This document shows, piece after piece, positions 15,808 to 26,727 of a stretch of 64,000 nucleotides of DNA. Made by a program: the position numbers and the translations under genes. The notes below the pieces were generated by a model that saw only the letters and a program-made list of their open reading frames with translations, had not been told where the DNA came from and searched no databases. Source of the DNA: [Lactobacillus] rogosae (GTDB lineage: Bacteria; Bacillota; Clostridia; Lachnospirales; Lachnospiraceae); contig FONU01000014.1 in the NCBI GenBank assembly GCA_900112995.1, positions 1-64,000 of the forward strand. Direction: 5' to 3'. The first letter of the stretch is position 1; each line of letters begins with the position of its first letter.

Positions 15808-16561
15808 TTGTGTGATAGTTATGCGTCCTGAATTAAAAATAGTACTGGTAGCAGTTGAGATTATTGTTGTTATAGCCGCGGCTTTAGCATTAGAGCAATG
15901 TGGCACAGGTTCTGGAAATTCAGACAAAGGATATATAAGCGGTGAATACTCCGGCGGGGCACAGGAAAATATTGATTATGAGGCAAAGACAGTTGCCATA
16001 GACAGCGGACACGGCGGTATTGACCCTGGAAAGATAAGTGCTGATGGCATACTTGAAAAAGATGTCAATCTGGCAATTGCTTCAAAATTGAAAATATTAC
16101 TTGAACAGTCGGGAATTACTGTTATAATGACTAGGGCAGACGATAACGGATTGTATCAGGAAAGTGACAGTAATAAGAAAGCAGCTGATATGAAGAAACG
16201 ATGTAGTATTATTAATGGAAGCAAAGCAGATATTGCAGTAAGCATACACCAGAACAGTTATGTAGGAGAAGCCTCTAAGGGTGCACAGGTATTTTATTAC
16301 AAGCAGTCTGAGGAGGGAAAGAAGCTTGCTGGAATTATTCAGAAGAATATGATTAAAGAGCTTGATAATACTAATAAAAGAGTTGAAAAACCCGATTCTG
16401 CTTACTATATGCTGCGCAATACGCAGGTGCCAACGGTTATTGTCGAGTGTGGATTTCTGTCTAACAGGGAAGAAGCGTATAAGCTTAACAATGATGAATA
16501 CCAGCAGAAGACTGCGTACAGCATATACTGTGGAATAATTGAATATCTAGGACAGAATTAA
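15800..16561 (+). CDS. N-acetylmuramoyl-L-alanine amidase (Amidase_3, CwlD-like)
   Basis: The product has 253 residues from ATG 15800; a later ATG at 15821 (MRPELK) would place the membrane anchor right at the N-terminus. One TM helix (about 12-30) is followed by an Amidase_3 domain with zinc ligands in AIDSGHGG and ILEKDVN, SIHQNS, and the catalytic Glu in VIVECGFLSN. It cleaves the amide between muramic acid and the stem peptide; CwlD acts in spore cortex muramic-lactam formation. It lacks extra wall-binding repeats. It lies 106 bp after the GH18 gene. Confidence 0.9.
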   Translation: MCSCVIVMRPELKIVLVAVEIIVVIAAALALEQCGTGSGNSDKGYISGEYSGGAQENIDYEAKTVAIDSGHGGIDPGKISADGILEKDVNLAIASKLKILLEQSGITVIMTRADDNGLYQESDSNKKAADMKKRCSIINGSKADIAVSIHQNSYVGEASKGAQVFYYKQSEEGKKLAGIIQKNMIKELDNTNKRVEKPDSAYYMLRNTQVPTVIVECGFLSNREEAYKLNNDEYQQKTAYSIYCGIIEYLGQN

Positions 16562-16653
16562 AGATTATGACGTAAGTTCCAGAATTGAAATCTGCCATTT
16601 ACATCAGAATATAGTTCATTTAAGAACATTTTAAGAAAAAGAGGTGTGTAACA

Positions 16654-17709
16654 ATGGATACAATTGTTGCGAAAATAACTAATGACAGTCTTACGGATAA
16701 GAAAATATATGAACAGGCTGGAAAGATTTTAAGAGAGGGAGGGCTTGTAGCATTTCCTACAGAAACTGTATATGGACTTGGTGCAGATGCACTTGACGAG
16801 GAAGCATCAGCAAAGATATATGCTGCCAAAGGACGTCCTTCAGACAATCCGCTTATAGTTCATATTGCAGATATAGAGGCTTTATATAAGCTGTCCTGTG
16901 AAGTACCAGACAAGGCATTAAAGCTTGCCGATAAATTCTGGCCTGGACCATTAACTATGATATTGAAGAAATCGGACATAGTTCCAGATTCAATTACAGG
17001 TGGTCTTGGAACAGTTGCGATAAGAATGCCAAGCCATAAGGTTGCGGCAGAGCTTATCAGAACATCAGGTGTGTATATAGCAGCTCCAAGTGCTAACACA
17101 TCAGGAAAGCCAAGCCCTACAAGGGCAAGCCATGTAATAAAGGATTTGTCCGGAAAGATAGATATGATAATTGAAGATGATACTGTTGACATAGGTGTTG
17201 AGTCTACAATTATTGATCTTAGTGAAGAGGTTCCCACAATATTAAGACCCGGATATATAACTAAGGAGATGTTTGAAGAGGTTATAGGCGGGGTAAGAAT
17301 TGACCCTGCGATAACGGAAGGTGTTAAGTCTGGAGTAGTTCCTAAAGCACCGGGTATGAAATATAAGCATTATGCACCTGATGCAGATCTTAAGATTGTT
17401 GAGGGTGATGAGGCTAAGGTTGTTGAATATATTAACGATAATGTGAACAGACTTATAAGTCAGGGATACAAAGTCGCTGTAATGACAACAGAAGAAGGAA
17501 AGCACAATTATAACAAGGGAATAATTGTTTCGATGGGACATAAAGATGATGAGCTGAGTGCGGCAAGACATCTGTATGCAGTATTAAGAGAGTTTGATAA
17601 TGAAAATGTAGACTATGTATTTTCAGAGAGCTTCGAGACAGATAATGTTGGACGTGCAGTTATGAACCGATTGATAAAAGCGGCTGGACATACTATAATT
17701 AATATTTAA
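16654..17709 (+). CDS. ywlC: L-threonylcarbamoyladenylate synthase (Sua5/YwlC)
   Basis: The 351-residue product has the YrdC/TsaC core (GGLVAFPTETVYGLGADA, KGRPSDNPLIVHI, FWPGPLT, SANTSGKPSPT, VESTIID, LRPG) followed by the C-terminal Sua5 domain. It makes threonylcarbamoyl-AMP from Thr, bicarbonate and ATP for t6A modification of ANN-decoding tRNAs. AGAGGTG precedes the ATG. The order ywlC-ywlE-rpiB matches the Bacillus ywl cluster. Confidence 0.95.
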   Translation: MDTIVAKITNDSLTDKKIYEQAGKILREGGLVAFPTETVYGLGADALDEEASAKIYAAKGRPSDNPLIVHIADIEALYKLSCEVPDKALKLADKFWPGPLTMILKKSDIVPDSITGGLGTVAIRMPSHKVAAELIRTSGVYIAAPSANTSGKPSPTRASHVIKDLSGKIDMIIEDDTVDIGVESTIIDLSEEVPTILRPGYITKEMFEEVIGGVRIDPAITEGVKSGVVPKAPGMKYKHYAPDADLKIVEGDEAKVVEYINDNVNRLISQGYKVAVMTTEEGKHNYNKGIIVSMGHKDDELSAARHLYAVLREFDNENVDYVFSESFETDNVGRAVMNRLIKAAGHTIINI

Positions 17710-17767
17710 AGATCAATGGTTAATCATATGCCAGCTTAATTATTCATTAACTGGGTGGTGTCAAATT

Positions 17768-18229
17768 ATGAACAGATTTAATAAAGTTATATTTATATGT
17801 ATGGGTAATACCTGCAGAAGCCCTATGGCGGCTACTATAATGACCAAGCTTATGCCGGATATAAGAGTTGAATCAAGGGGGATGGTTGTGTTATTTCCAG
17901 AGCCATACAATCCCAAGGCTGTAGCTGTGGCGGCAAGACACGATATGATTATGCCAAGTAATGTATCGGTTCAGGTTGTTAATGATGATTTTGGCATAGA
18001 TACGCTTGTTCTTACGATGAATTCGTCAATGAAACAGAAAATATATGATACCTTTGACAAGGCGATTAATGTATTTACGTTAAGTGAGCTTGCGGGTGAG
18101 GGTGATGTTGAAGTACCAGACCCATATGGCAAGGGTGTGGAAGAGTATAACAAATGTTTTGAACAGCTCTACAGCTATGTTGAAAAAGTAGTGAAGGTAA
18201 TATCAGCACCTAAGAATGAAGCTGATTAA
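17768..18229 (+). CDS. ywlE: low-molecular-weight phosphatase, YwlE-like (protein arginine phosphatase)
   Basis: The 153-residue product has the LMW-PTP loop CMGNTCRSP near residues 11-19 and the general-acid loop VPDPYG near 118. In Bacillus YwlE, a Thr in this loop selects phospho-arginine over phospho-tyrosine, and the same Thr (residue 15) is present here. This supports arginine phosphatase activity opposing McsB. The neighbours are as in the Bacillus ywlC-ywlE-ywlF cluster. No mcsB is in the window, so the specificity is inference. Confidence 0.85.
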   Translation: MNRFNKVIFICMGNTCRSPMAATIMTKLMPDIRVESRGMVVLFPEPYNPKAVAVAARHDMIMPSNVSVQVVNDDFGIDTLVLTMNSSMKQKIYDTFDKAINVFTLSELAGEGDVEVPDPYGKGVEEYNKCFEQLYSYVEKVVKVISAPKNEAD

Positions 18230-18271
18230 AGTTATATAGAAGTTAATAAAATACACAAGGAGATTATAATT

Positions 18272-18700
18272 ATGATAGCAATTGGATGTGATCACGGAGC
18301 AATAGACCTTAAGAACCAGTTAATAGAACACCTTAAGAAGAAAGGTTATGAGTGTAATGATGTAGGAACTTATACTACAGAGTCGTGCGATTATCCTGTA
18401 TACGCACACAAGGTTACAGACCTTATAACAAGTGGTGAGTGTGAGCTTGGTATCCTTTTATGTGGAACAGGAATTGGAATGAGTATGGCTGCTAACAAAG
18501 TTAAGGGAATAAGAGCTGCATTATGCAGTGACTGTTTTAGTGCACAGGCAACAAGAGAGCATAATAATGCAAATGTACTCTGTATGGGTGCAAGAGTTAT
18601 AGGACCAGAGCTTGCATTCAGAATTGCAGATACATTTTTAGAGGCAGGCTTTAGCAATGATGAAAGACATATAAGAAGAATATCAATGCTTGAGGAGTAA
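18272..18700 (+). CDS. rpiB: ribose-5-phosphate isomerase B
   Basis: The 142-residue product begins MIAIGCDHGAIDLKNQL and shows the RpiB/LacAB features: active-site Cys in LLCGTGIGMSMAANKV, and EHNNANVLCMGARVIG. It interconverts ribose-5-phosphate and ribulose-5-phosphate. It lies between ywlE and the dCMP deaminase gene, with AAGGAG before the start. Confidence 0.96.
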   Translation: MIAIGCDHGAIDLKNQLIEHLKKKGYECNDVGTYTTESCDYPVYAHKVTDLITSGECELGILLCGTGIGMSMAANKVKGIRAALCSDCFSAQATREHNNANVLCMGARVIGPELAFRIADTFLEAGFSNDERHIRRISMLEE

Positions 18701-18705
18701 TATAT

Positions 18706-19191
18706 ATGAGCGATAAAAGAAAGGATTATATATCGTGGGATGAGTATTTTATGGGTGTTGCAAAGCTTTCAGCACTTCGTTCCAAAGACCCTAATACACA
18801 GGTTGGAGCGTGTATTGTAAGCAGTGACAATAAAATACTTTCTATGGGTTATAATGGACTTCCAAGGGGCTGTTCAGATGATGAGTTTCCATGGTGCAGG
18901 GAAGGTGACCCTCTGGATAATAAATATTTCTACACAACTCACAGTGAACTTAATGCTATACTTAATTATCGTGGAGGTACGCTTGATGGGGCAAAGATGT
19001 ATGTCACATTGTTCCCTTGCAATGAATGTGCCAAGGCTATTATTCAGGCAGGAATAAAGACTGTTGTGTATGACAGTGATAAATATGCAGATACAGCCTC
19101 AGTTATTGCCTCTAAGAGAATGCTTAATGCGGCAGGCGTAAGATATTACCGCTATGAGCATACTAACAGGGAGATAACTATAGAATTATAA
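18706..19191 (+). CDS. dCMP deaminase
   Basis: The 161-residue zinc-dependent deaminase has HSELNAI (HxE: zinc ligand and proton shuttle) near residue 84 and PCNECAK (PCxxC) near 104. The N-terminal SWDEYFMGVAKLSALRSKDPNTQVGACIV is typical of the family. It converts dCMP to dUMP on the route to dTMP. It starts 5 bp after rpiB and ends the ywl operon. Confidence 0.93.
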   Translation: MSDKRKDYISWDEYFMGVAKLSALRSKDPNTQVGACIVSSDNKILSMGYNGLPRGCSDDEFPWCREGDPLDNKYFYTTHSELNAILNYRGGTLDGAKMYVTLFPCNECAKAIIQAGIKTVVYDSDKYADTASVIASKRMLNAAGVRYYRYEHTNREITIEL

Positions 19192-19197
19192 GAATTA

Positions 19198-19238
19198 ATA
19201 TGAAGCAGACATACTGTTAGTGTATGCCAGCTTCATAT
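19198..19238. terminator. shared terminator hairpin of two convergent genes
   Basis: A 9-bp stem ATATGAAGC/GCTTCATAT (19198-19206 with 19230-19238) is extended by an imperfect inner stem. The minus-strand gene's stop codon lies inside the loop. The T-tracts are poor in both directions. Confidence 0.55.
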
Positions 19239-19699
19239 TCGTTAATGGTATTAATATATTCGTTAAATGTTCCGTCATATATTGTCTTAAGAAGCTTATC
19301 AAGCTTGTGGAGGGCGTTAACAAGCATAGCATCAGATATAAGCTTAGCACTTGCTGCATCAGCCAGCTCGTCAAGGTCTACAACACGGACAAATCCAGAA
19401 TTCTCAATAATTACATCAGCCAGAAGATCGGTAAAGACATAGGTATCTGTGCCAGCGTCATAGGCTGTGTCAATTATGTCACAGTATATATAGGCAAGTG
19501 AATTATCTTCTTTGTAGAATTTACTTACCTTGAAACCATCATTAATAAGGTAATATGATATTCCGTGAGAGAATTCTGCCTTAGGATGGAAAGTTTTCCA
19601 GCTTGTTATAATGTGGCTGTCATCCTGATGAATTATAATGTCGTCCTTAAGACTTACACATTCATCAGGTATCAGGCGTTTGCGGAATAAAGTTGTCAT
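19217..19699 (-). CDS. DUF402 domain protein
   Basis: The 160-residue protein shows the DUF402 pattern: AYIYCDIIDTAYDAGTDTYV, then FTDLLADVIIENSG, then VVDLDELADA. Family members include nucleoside di/triphosphate phosphatases, with acidic residues binding metal. Two ATGs are possible; AGGAG lies only 2-3 bases from the one at 19705 but about 8 from the one at 19699, so the latter is chosen. It is monocistronic with its own promoter. Confidence 0.8.
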   Translation of the reverse strand: MTTLFRKRLIPDECVSLKDDIIIHQDDSHIITSWKTFHPKAEFSHGISYYLINDGFKVSKFYKEDNSLAYIYCDIIDTAYDAGTDTYVFTDLLADVIIENSGFVRVVDLDELADAASAKLISDAMLVNALHKLDKLLKTIYDGTFNEYINTINEYEAGIH

Positions 19700-19738
19700 A
19701 CGCATTTCTCCTTAAAAATATTAAATTTGTATAATTAA

Positions 19739-19790
19739 AATTTCACATATTAATTATCAAAATTATATCAAGTAAACGTGTGAAATTCAA
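19739..19790 (-). promoter_or_regulatory. DUF402 gene promoter with 9-bp inverted repeat
   Basis: On the minus strand TTGAAT (19785-19790), a 17-bp spacer and TATAAT (19762-19767). A perfect inverted repeat AATTTCACA (19739-19747) / TGTGAAATT (19779-19787) brackets the -10 box, one arm overlapping the -35. An operator role is inference. Confidence 0.6.
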
Positions 19791-19823
19791 TTTTTTTTGG
19801 ACATATTTGGACAAGAAAATTTG

Positions 19824-19852
19824 TAGACAATTTAACAATTAAAGGTTATAAT
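19824..19852 (+). promoter_or_regulatory. promoter of the atp operon
   Basis: TAGACA (19824-19829), a 17-bp spacer and TATAAT (19847-19852), 58 bp before the first gene of the ATP synthase operon. Confidence 0.78.
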
Positions 19853-19909
19853 CGAATATATAATTAAAATGAGTGGGTTATAAGAAGAATATATGAACGA
19901 GGAAATGCT

Positions 19910-20173
19910 ATGAAGAATATAGTATTAATATCCCAGCTTAGTATATGTGTAATGGTTCCTACGTTTCTCTGTCTTGCTATAGGATTATGGCTTGACGGAA
20001 AGTTTGGAACATATTTTACAATTCCTCTGCTTATTATTGGAATTGCTGCAGGTGCAAGAAATGCTTATGTGCTTGCTATGAATTCGATAAAACAGGATGA
20101 GCAGGCGAAGAAGCACAAGCAGGATAAAGAAATTGCAGAGAAAGTTGAAAAGTATAATGAAACTCATAAGTAG
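19910..20173 (+). CDS. AtpZ/AtpQ-like F0F1-ATPase accessory subunit
   Basis: The 87-residue protein has two TM helices (about 5-26 and 36-58) and a basic tail, with LGLWLDGKFGT-like GLWLDGKFGT between them. This is the ATPase_gene1 family that opens atp operons in many anaerobes; a role in Mg2+ or Ca2+ handling or in c-ring assembly has been proposed. It overlaps the next gene. Confidence 0.8.
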   Translation: MKNIVLISQLSICVMVPTFLCLAIGLWLDGKFGTYFTIPLLIIGIAAGARNAYVLAMNSIKQDEQAKKHKQDKEIAEKVEKYNETHK

Positions 20174-20573
20174 ACGTATCCTTGATAGAATTATTGATAT
20201 TAATCCCTCAATTCCAGGTATGCTTATTATTAATTTAATATATCTTATACTTGGTGAGATTATAATAATTGCATTGGTTCCGAATACAATGCGGTGTGCC
20301 ATAGGATTTCTGGCAGGAGTTATATATTCGGTATTTGCAACATTTCATATGAGCAGTGGAATACGAAAGATAGTATATGGTGGTGCAGAGTCAAGAGCAA
20401 CTATGATTATTGGTTATCTTATCCGTCTTTTGGTTATGCTTATATTATTCGTACTGTTATATTTCCTTAATATTGGAGATCTGCTATGTGCGGTTATTGG
20501 AATGTTTTCTATGAAGGTAGCGGCTTATTTACAGCCGTTCACTGATAAATTAATAACTAAAAAAGGAAGGTGA
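20157..20573 (+). CDS. atpI: ATP synthase subunit I
   Basis: The 138-residue hydrophobic protein has four predicted TM helices and the subunit I pattern YGGAESRATMIIGYLIRLLV. AtpI is an assembly factor for the c ring. Track-like earlier starts exist, but MKLISRRILD at 20157 gives the usual length and overlaps the preceding gene by 17 bp, suggesting translational coupling. Confidence 0.8.
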   Translation: MKLISRRILDRIIDINPSIPGMLIINLIYLILGEIIIIALVPNTMRCAIGFLAGVIYSVFATFHMSSGIRKIVYGGAESRATMIIGYLIRLLVMLILFVLLYFLNIGDLLCAVIGMFSMKVAAYLQPFTDKLITKKGR

Positions 20574-20577
20574 GAAG

Positions 20578-21306
20578 GTGGGAAGCTCTTATGTTAACAC
20601 ACTTGTAGCGTGTGATTCGAGTTTTATGATTCAAAGCCTGAAGGAATTCCATATTCCAGGCATTGATTATACTTTTAGTATTAACACGACACACGTTGCT
20701 ATGCTGCTGGTTTCAGTCTTCATAATCATTATGGCCATAGTTGCCAGGGTGAAGATTAATAAGGTCAAGCCTGACGACACACCGGGAATGTTCCAGAATG
20801 CTATAGAGATTATAGTGGAGATGCTTGGAACTATGGTTGATGGAATTATGGGTAAGAATGCTAATAAGTTTGTCAATTATATTTCAACATTATTCTTATT
20901 TATAATTATATCTAACATATCCGGACTTTTTGGTCTAAGGCCACCTACAGCCGATTATGGTGTGACGTTATGCCTTGGTCTTATAACATTTATACTTGTT
21001 CAGTTCAACGGCATAAAGAAGAATAAGGGAGGACACTTTGCTGCTTTATTCCAGCCAATCTGGTTCTTATTTCCAATTAACCTGATTGGTGAGTTTGCAG
21101 TTCCGTTGTCACTCTCACTGCGTCTGTTTGGTAATGTTATGTCAGGAACAGTTCTTATGGGACTTATATATGACTTATTAAAGCCATTTACTATAGGATA
21201 TCCTGCATTATTACATGCTTACTTCGACTTGTTCTCAGGTTGTATTCAGGCGTATGTATTTTGTATGTTAACAATGGTATATGTTAACGATAAGATTGCA
21301 GACTAG
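20578..21306 (+). CDS. atpB: ATP synthase F0 subunit a
   Basis: The 242-residue membrane protein has the conserved a-subunit helix with the essential arginine in PLSLSLRLFGNVMSG near residue 184 and the C-terminal FSGCIQAYVFCMLTMVYVN. It forms the ion half-channels against the c ring. GTG start after AAGGAAGGTGAG; 4 bp after atpI. Confidence 0.95.
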   Translation: MGSSYVNTLVACDSSFMIQSLKEFHIPGIDYTFSINTTHVAMLLVSVFIIIMAIVARVKINKVKPDDTPGMFQNAIEIIVEMLGTMVDGIMGKNANKFVNYISTLFLFIIISNISGLFGLRPPTADYGVTLCLGLITFILVQFNGIKKNKGGHFAALFQPIWFLFPINLIGEFAVPLSLSLRLFGNVMSGTVLMGLIYDLLKPFTIGYPALLHAYFDLFSGCIQAYVFCMLTMVYVNDKIAD

Positions 21307-21347
21307 TATAGCTGGTCATAATAATTTATTTAACGGAGGATTTTAAG

Positions 21348-21605
21348 ATGAATATTAGTGGACAGGAATTTATTCAGGCTATGTCAGCCATTGGTGCAGG
21401 TATTGCGATGATCGCAGGTGTTGGTCCTGGTGTTGGACAGGGTATTGCAGCAGGTCATGGTGCAGCAGCAGTTGGACGTAATCCAGGTGCTAAGTCAGAT
21501 ATTACATCAACAATGTTACTTGGACAGGCCGTTGCCGAGACAACAGGTCTTTATGGTTTCGCCGTAGCTATTATCTTAATGTTCGTTCAGCCATTTAAGG
21601 GCTAA
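21348..21605 (+). CDS. atpE: ATP synthase F0 subunit c, Na+-type ligands
   Basis: The 85-residue hairpin protein has two TM helices joined by the polar loop [11 protein letters not shown]. The ion-binding site reads Gln31 (GVGQG), Glu64, Thr65, Thr66 and Tyr69 (AETTGLY). These align with Gln32, Glu65, Ser66, Thr67 and Tyr70 that coordinate Na+ in the Ilyobacter c ring, with Ser replaced by Thr. This points to a Na+-coupled enzyme; H+ coupling at low Na+ is not excluded. A CGGAGGA ribosome site precedes it. Confidence 0.95.
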   Translation: MNISGQEFIQAMSAIGAGIAMIAGVGPGVGQGIAAGHGAAAVGRNPGAKSDITSTMLLGQAVAETTGLYGFAVAIILMFVQPFKG

Positions 21606-21663
21606 TATAAGACATTTAGTCTTGACGACAAATTTATTAAGATAACGGAAAGGAGGCCAACAA

Positions 21664-22215
21664 TTGAATTTGGGAAGTACATTTGTGGTTCTTGAAACAT
21701 CAGGAAGATTATTCGGCCTTGATTATCAGCTGCTTTTTGATGCTGCTATAACAGCTATCAACGTATTTATATTATTCCTGCTTTTGTCAGTTATTCTTTT
21801 TAATCCTGTACGTAATATGTTAAAGAAAAGACAGGACAAGATAACAAGTGACAGAGAAACTGCTAACCAGAGCAGAGAAGAAGCACTTGCTATGAAGGCA
21901 GAGTATGAAGAGAAGCTTAAGGCTGCTAATAAGGAGGCAGAGCTTATATTAAGTGATGCCAGAAAGACAGCAGTTCATAATGAGCAGAAGATTATAGATG
22001 AAGCCAAGGAAGAAGCTGCAAGAATTATCGAGAGAGCTAATAAAGAAGCAGAACTTGAGAAGCAGAAGGCAGCAGACGATGTTAAACAGCAGATAGTTGC
22101 AGTGTCAGCTATGATAGCTTCAAAGCTTATTGCTAAATCTATCGATGAGAGTGAAAGCAATGCAATTATTGAACAGACTTTAAATGAAATGGGTGAGAAC
22201 ACATGGCGAAATTAG
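21664..22215 (+). CDS. atpF: ATP synthase F0 subunit b
   Basis: The 183-residue protein has one TM helix (about 25-47, INVFILFLLLSVILFNPV) and a long charged coiled coil (LKKRQDKITSDRETANQSR onward), the peripheral stalk. The start is TTG at 21664, spaced well from AGGAGG, with no nearby ATG. It overlaps atpH by 13 bp. Confidence 0.94.
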   Translation: MNLGSTFVVLETSGRLFGLDYQLLFDAAITAINVFILFLLLSVILFNPVRNMLKKRQDKITSDRETANQSREEALAMKAEYEEKLKAANKEAELILSDARKTAVHNEQKIIDEAKEEAARIIERANKEAELEKQKAADDVKQQIVAVSAMIASKLIAKSIDESESNAIIEQTLNEMGENTWRN

Positions 22216-22751
22216 TAGAAACAACTTATGGTGAGGCATTATTTGAACTTGCTGTCCAGGAGTCTAAGGTTGATGAACTATGTGAAGAAGCTCAGGCTGT
22301 AATTGATATTTTTAAAGATAATGAAGATTTGGTAAATGTTCTTAAATCTCCAAAGGTTGAGAAGAAAGAAAAGGAACAGCTTATTGAGAATATCTTTAAG
22401 AAGTTTGTATCTGAGGATATTACAGGACTTCTTGTGATAATGGTATCTAAGGACAGACAGACTAAGATAGTAAGTACACTTGAATATTTCATAAAGAGAA
22501 TTTATGAGTATAAGAAGATTGGTGTTGCTTATGTAACTACAGCCAGACCTCTCACGGATAATCAGAAGCTGTCGATTGTAAGCAGATTGCTTTCAACAAC
22601 TGATTATGTGGATTTCAAGATGAATTATGACATCGATGAATCACTTATAGCAGGTATGGTTATAAGAATCGGTGACAGAGTCGTAGACAGCAGTATAAAA
22701 CATAAAATTGATGAGCTTACCAGGAATTTAAAGAATATCCAGTTAGCGTAA
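22203..22751 (+). CDS. atpH: ATP synthase F1 subunit delta
   Basis: The 182-residue protein shows the OSCP/delta pattern: [11 protein letters not shown] at the N-terminus, [19 protein letters not shown], and C-terminal [28 protein letters not shown]. It links the b stalk to the top of alpha3beta3. It overlaps atpF, implying coupled translation. Confidence 0.95.
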   Translation: MAKLVETTYGEALFELAVQESKVDELCEEAQAVIDIFKDNEDLVNVLKSPKVEKKEKEQLIENIFKKFVSEDITGLLVIMVSKDRQTKIVSTLEYFIKRIYEYKKIGVAYVTTARPLTDNQKLSIVSRLLSTTDYVDFKMNYDIDESLIAGMVIRIGDRVVDSSIKHKIDELTRNLKNIQLA

Positions 22752-22786
22752 GCTTTAAGTTAATAGAAAGTAGGTGCATAAGGCTA

Positions 22787-24295
22787 ATGAATTTAAGACC
22801 GGAAGAAATCAGTTCAGTTATAAAAGAACAGATAAAAAGATATTCAGCCGAACTTGAAGTATCAGAAGTAGGTACAGTAATTCAGGTAGCAGATGGTATC
22901 GCAAGAATTCATGGACTTGAGAAAGCTATGCAGGGAGAACTTCTTGAATTCCCAGGAGAAGTATACGGTATGGTACTTAACCTTGAGGAAGACAATGTAG
23001 GTGCAGTTCTGCTTGGTGATTCAAGAAACATCAGCGAAGGTGATACTGTTAAGACAACTGGACGAGTTGTAGAAGTTCCAGTAGGTGATGCGTTAACAGG
23101 ACGAGTTGTTAATGCACTTGGACAGCCAATAGATGGCAAAGGTCCTATTAATACAGATAAGACAAGACAGATAGAGAGAGTTGCCTCAGGCGTAATCACA
23201 AGAAAGTCAGTAAGTGTTCCACTTCAGACAGGTATTAAGGCTATTGATGCTATGGTTCCAATCGGAAGAGGACAACGAGAGCTCATTATTGGTGACCGTC
23301 AGACAGGTAAGACAGCTATAGCAATCGATACAATTATCAACCAGAAGGGTCAGGGAGTTCATTGTATCTATGTTGCTATTGGACAGAAGGCATCAACAGT
23401 TGCAAGTATCGTTAAGACACTTGAAGAATATGGTGCAATGAGCTATACAACAGTAGTTGCATCAACAGCCAGCGAACTTGCTCCACTTCAGTATATCGCT
23501 CCTTATTCAGGATGTGCTATCGGTGAAGAGTGGATGGAGAATGGCGAAGATGTACTTGTTGTATATGATGACCTTAGTAAGCACGCAGCAGCATATAGAA
23601 CACTTTCACTTCTTTTAAAGAGAGCTCCAGGACGTGAAGCTTATCCAGGTGATGTATTCTATCTTCACTCAAGACTTCTTGAGAGAGCTGCAAGAATGTC
23701 AGATGAATACGGCGGAGGATCACTTACAGCCCTTCCAATTATTGAAACACAGGCCGGTGATGTATCTGCATATATTCCAACTAACGTTATATCTATCACA
23801 GATGGACAGATATATCTTGAGACAGAGATGTTCAACTCTGGTTTCAGACCAGCTATTAATGCCGGTCTTTCAGTATCACGAGTTGGTGGTTCTGCTCAGA
23901 TTAAGGCTATTAAGAAGATTGCAGCACCTATCCGTACAGAGCTTGCCCAGTACAGAGAGCTTGCTTCATTCTCACAGTTTGGTTCAGAACTCGATGCTGA
24001 TACTAAGGAGAAGCTTGCACAGGGCGAACGTATCAGAGAGATGTTAAAGCAGCCACAGTATAAGCCAATGCCTGTAGAATATCAGGTTATTATAATATAT
24101 GCTGTTACTAAGAAGTTCGTTATAGATATTCCAGTTGATAAGATTCTTGATTTTGAACAGGGCTTATTCGATTTTATAGATACTAAGTATCCACAGATCC
24201 CAGAATCTATTAAGGAGACTAAGGAACTTTCAGAAGATACAGAGAAGTTACTTGTAAGTGCTATTGAAGAGTTTAAGAAGACATTTAACTGCTGA
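22787..24295 (+). CDS. atpA: ATP synthase F1 subunit alpha
   Basis: The 502-residue product has the alpha-subunit P-loop [13 protein letters not shown] near 169-181, the family signature [14 protein letters not shown] near 360, and the N-terminal [21 protein letters not shown]. It forms the non-catalytic nucleotide sites. Length and motifs are standard, and AGTAGG lies upstream. Confidence 0.97.
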   Translation: MNLRPEEISSVIKEQIKRYSAELEVSEVGTVIQVADGIARIHGLEKAMQGELLEFPGEVYGMVLNLEEDNVGAVLLGDSRNISEGDTVKTTGRVVEVPVGDALTGRVVNALGQPIDGKGPINTDKTRQIERVASGVITRKSVSVPLQTGIKAIDAMVPIGRGQRELIIGDRQTGKTAIAIDTIINQKGQGVHCIYVAIGQKASTVASIVKTLEEYGAMSYTTVVASTASELAPLQYIAPYSGCAIGEEWMENGEDVLVVYDDLSKHAAAYRTLSLLLKRAPGREAYPGDVFYLHSRLLERAARMSDEYGGGSLTALPIIETQAGDVSAYIPTNVISITDGQIYLETEMFNSGFRPAINAGLSVSRVGGSAQIKAIKKIAAPIRTELAQYRELASFSQFGSELDADTKEKLAQGERIREMLKQPQYKPMPVEYQVIIIYAVTKKFVIDIPVDKILDFEQGLFDFIDTKYPQIPESIKETKELSEDTEKLLVSAIEEFKKTFNC

Positions 24296-24343
24296 TTGAT
24301 CAACGATTAACAGCAATTAATGCTTGGAATGGAGGTAAATTCT

Positions 24344-25204
24344 ATGGCCTCAATGAGAGATATAAAAAGGCGTAGAGATAGTATTCAGAGTACAGGTCAG
24401 ATTACCAAGGCTATGAAGCTTGTTTCCACTGTTAAACTTCAAAAAGCAAAGGGAAAGGCAGAGAGCACAAAGCCTTATTCAGATCTGATGTACGAAACGA
24501 TATGCAATATGCTTGCCAGATCAGGTAACATCAATCATAAGTATCTTCAGGCTGGTGAGTCTGAAAGAAAAGCTGTTATAACAATAACGGCCAATCGTGG
24601 ACTTGCTGGTGGTTACAATACTAATATAACCAAGCTTATTACAGAGAGCGGAATTCCTAAGGAAGATATTGATATAATTGCAATAGGAACTAAGGGAAGA
24701 GATTATCTTGCAAGAAGAGGTTACAATATAACAGATGATTGTTCAGATGTTATTAACGAACCACTTTATACGGATGCAAGAGATATATGTGATAAGCTTC
24801 TTGAAAGATTTGCGGATGGACAGATAGGTGAAATATACCTTGCTTATACATCATTTAAGAATACAGTTGTTCACGAGCCTAAGCTTATTAAGCTTCTTCC
24901 AGTATCAGTTGATACTGAGAGCGTGAGTGCTGATAAGGAAGATACAACACCTATGAATTATGAACCAGCCGAAGATGAAGCTTTGAATCTTATCATACCT
25001 AAGTATGTGTGCAGTCTTATATATGGTGCACTTATTGAAGCTGTTGCCAGTGAGAATGGTGCACGTATGCAGGCTATGGATAATGCGACAAGCAATGCCG
25101 ATGAGATGATTTCTGATTTATCACTTAAGTATAACAGAGCCCGTCAGGCTTCTATTACACAGGAACTTACAGAGATTATTGCTGGTGCAAATGCTATCGG
25201 CTAA
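24344..25204 (+). CDS. atpG: ATP synthase F1 subunit gamma
   Basis: The 286-residue product begins MASMRDIKRRRDSIQSTGQITKAM and ends ARQASITQELTEIIAGANAI, the two coiled helices of the central rotor shaft. ITANRGLAGGYN marks the conserved Rossmann-like part. A start at 24320 is in frame, but GGAGGT at 24331-24336 fixes the ATG at 24344. Confidence 0.95.
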   Translation: MASMRDIKRRRDSIQSTGQITKAMKLVSTVKLQKAKGKAESTKPYSDLMYETICNMLARSGNINHKYLQAGESERKAVITITANRGLAGGYNTNITKLITESGIPKEDIDIIAIGTKGRDYLARRGYNITDDCSDVINEPLYTDARDICDKLLERFADGQIGEIYLAYTSFKNTVVHEPKLIKLLPVSVDTESVSADKEDTTPMNYEPAEDEALNLIIPKYVCSLIYGALIEAVASENGARMQAMDNATSNADEMISDLSLKYNRARQASITQELTEIIAGANAIG

Positions 25205-25269
25205 TTAGAGTTTGTTATAACTCTTGGCGGGTCTGTGTATTCAGCCCGTGTACAATTAATTAACAATAG

Positions 25270-26673
<1,404 letters not shown>

Positions 26674-26727
26674 GTATCAGACACGGATATTAAAGTATAA
26701 TTAGATATCTTGATAAGGAGAATAGAT

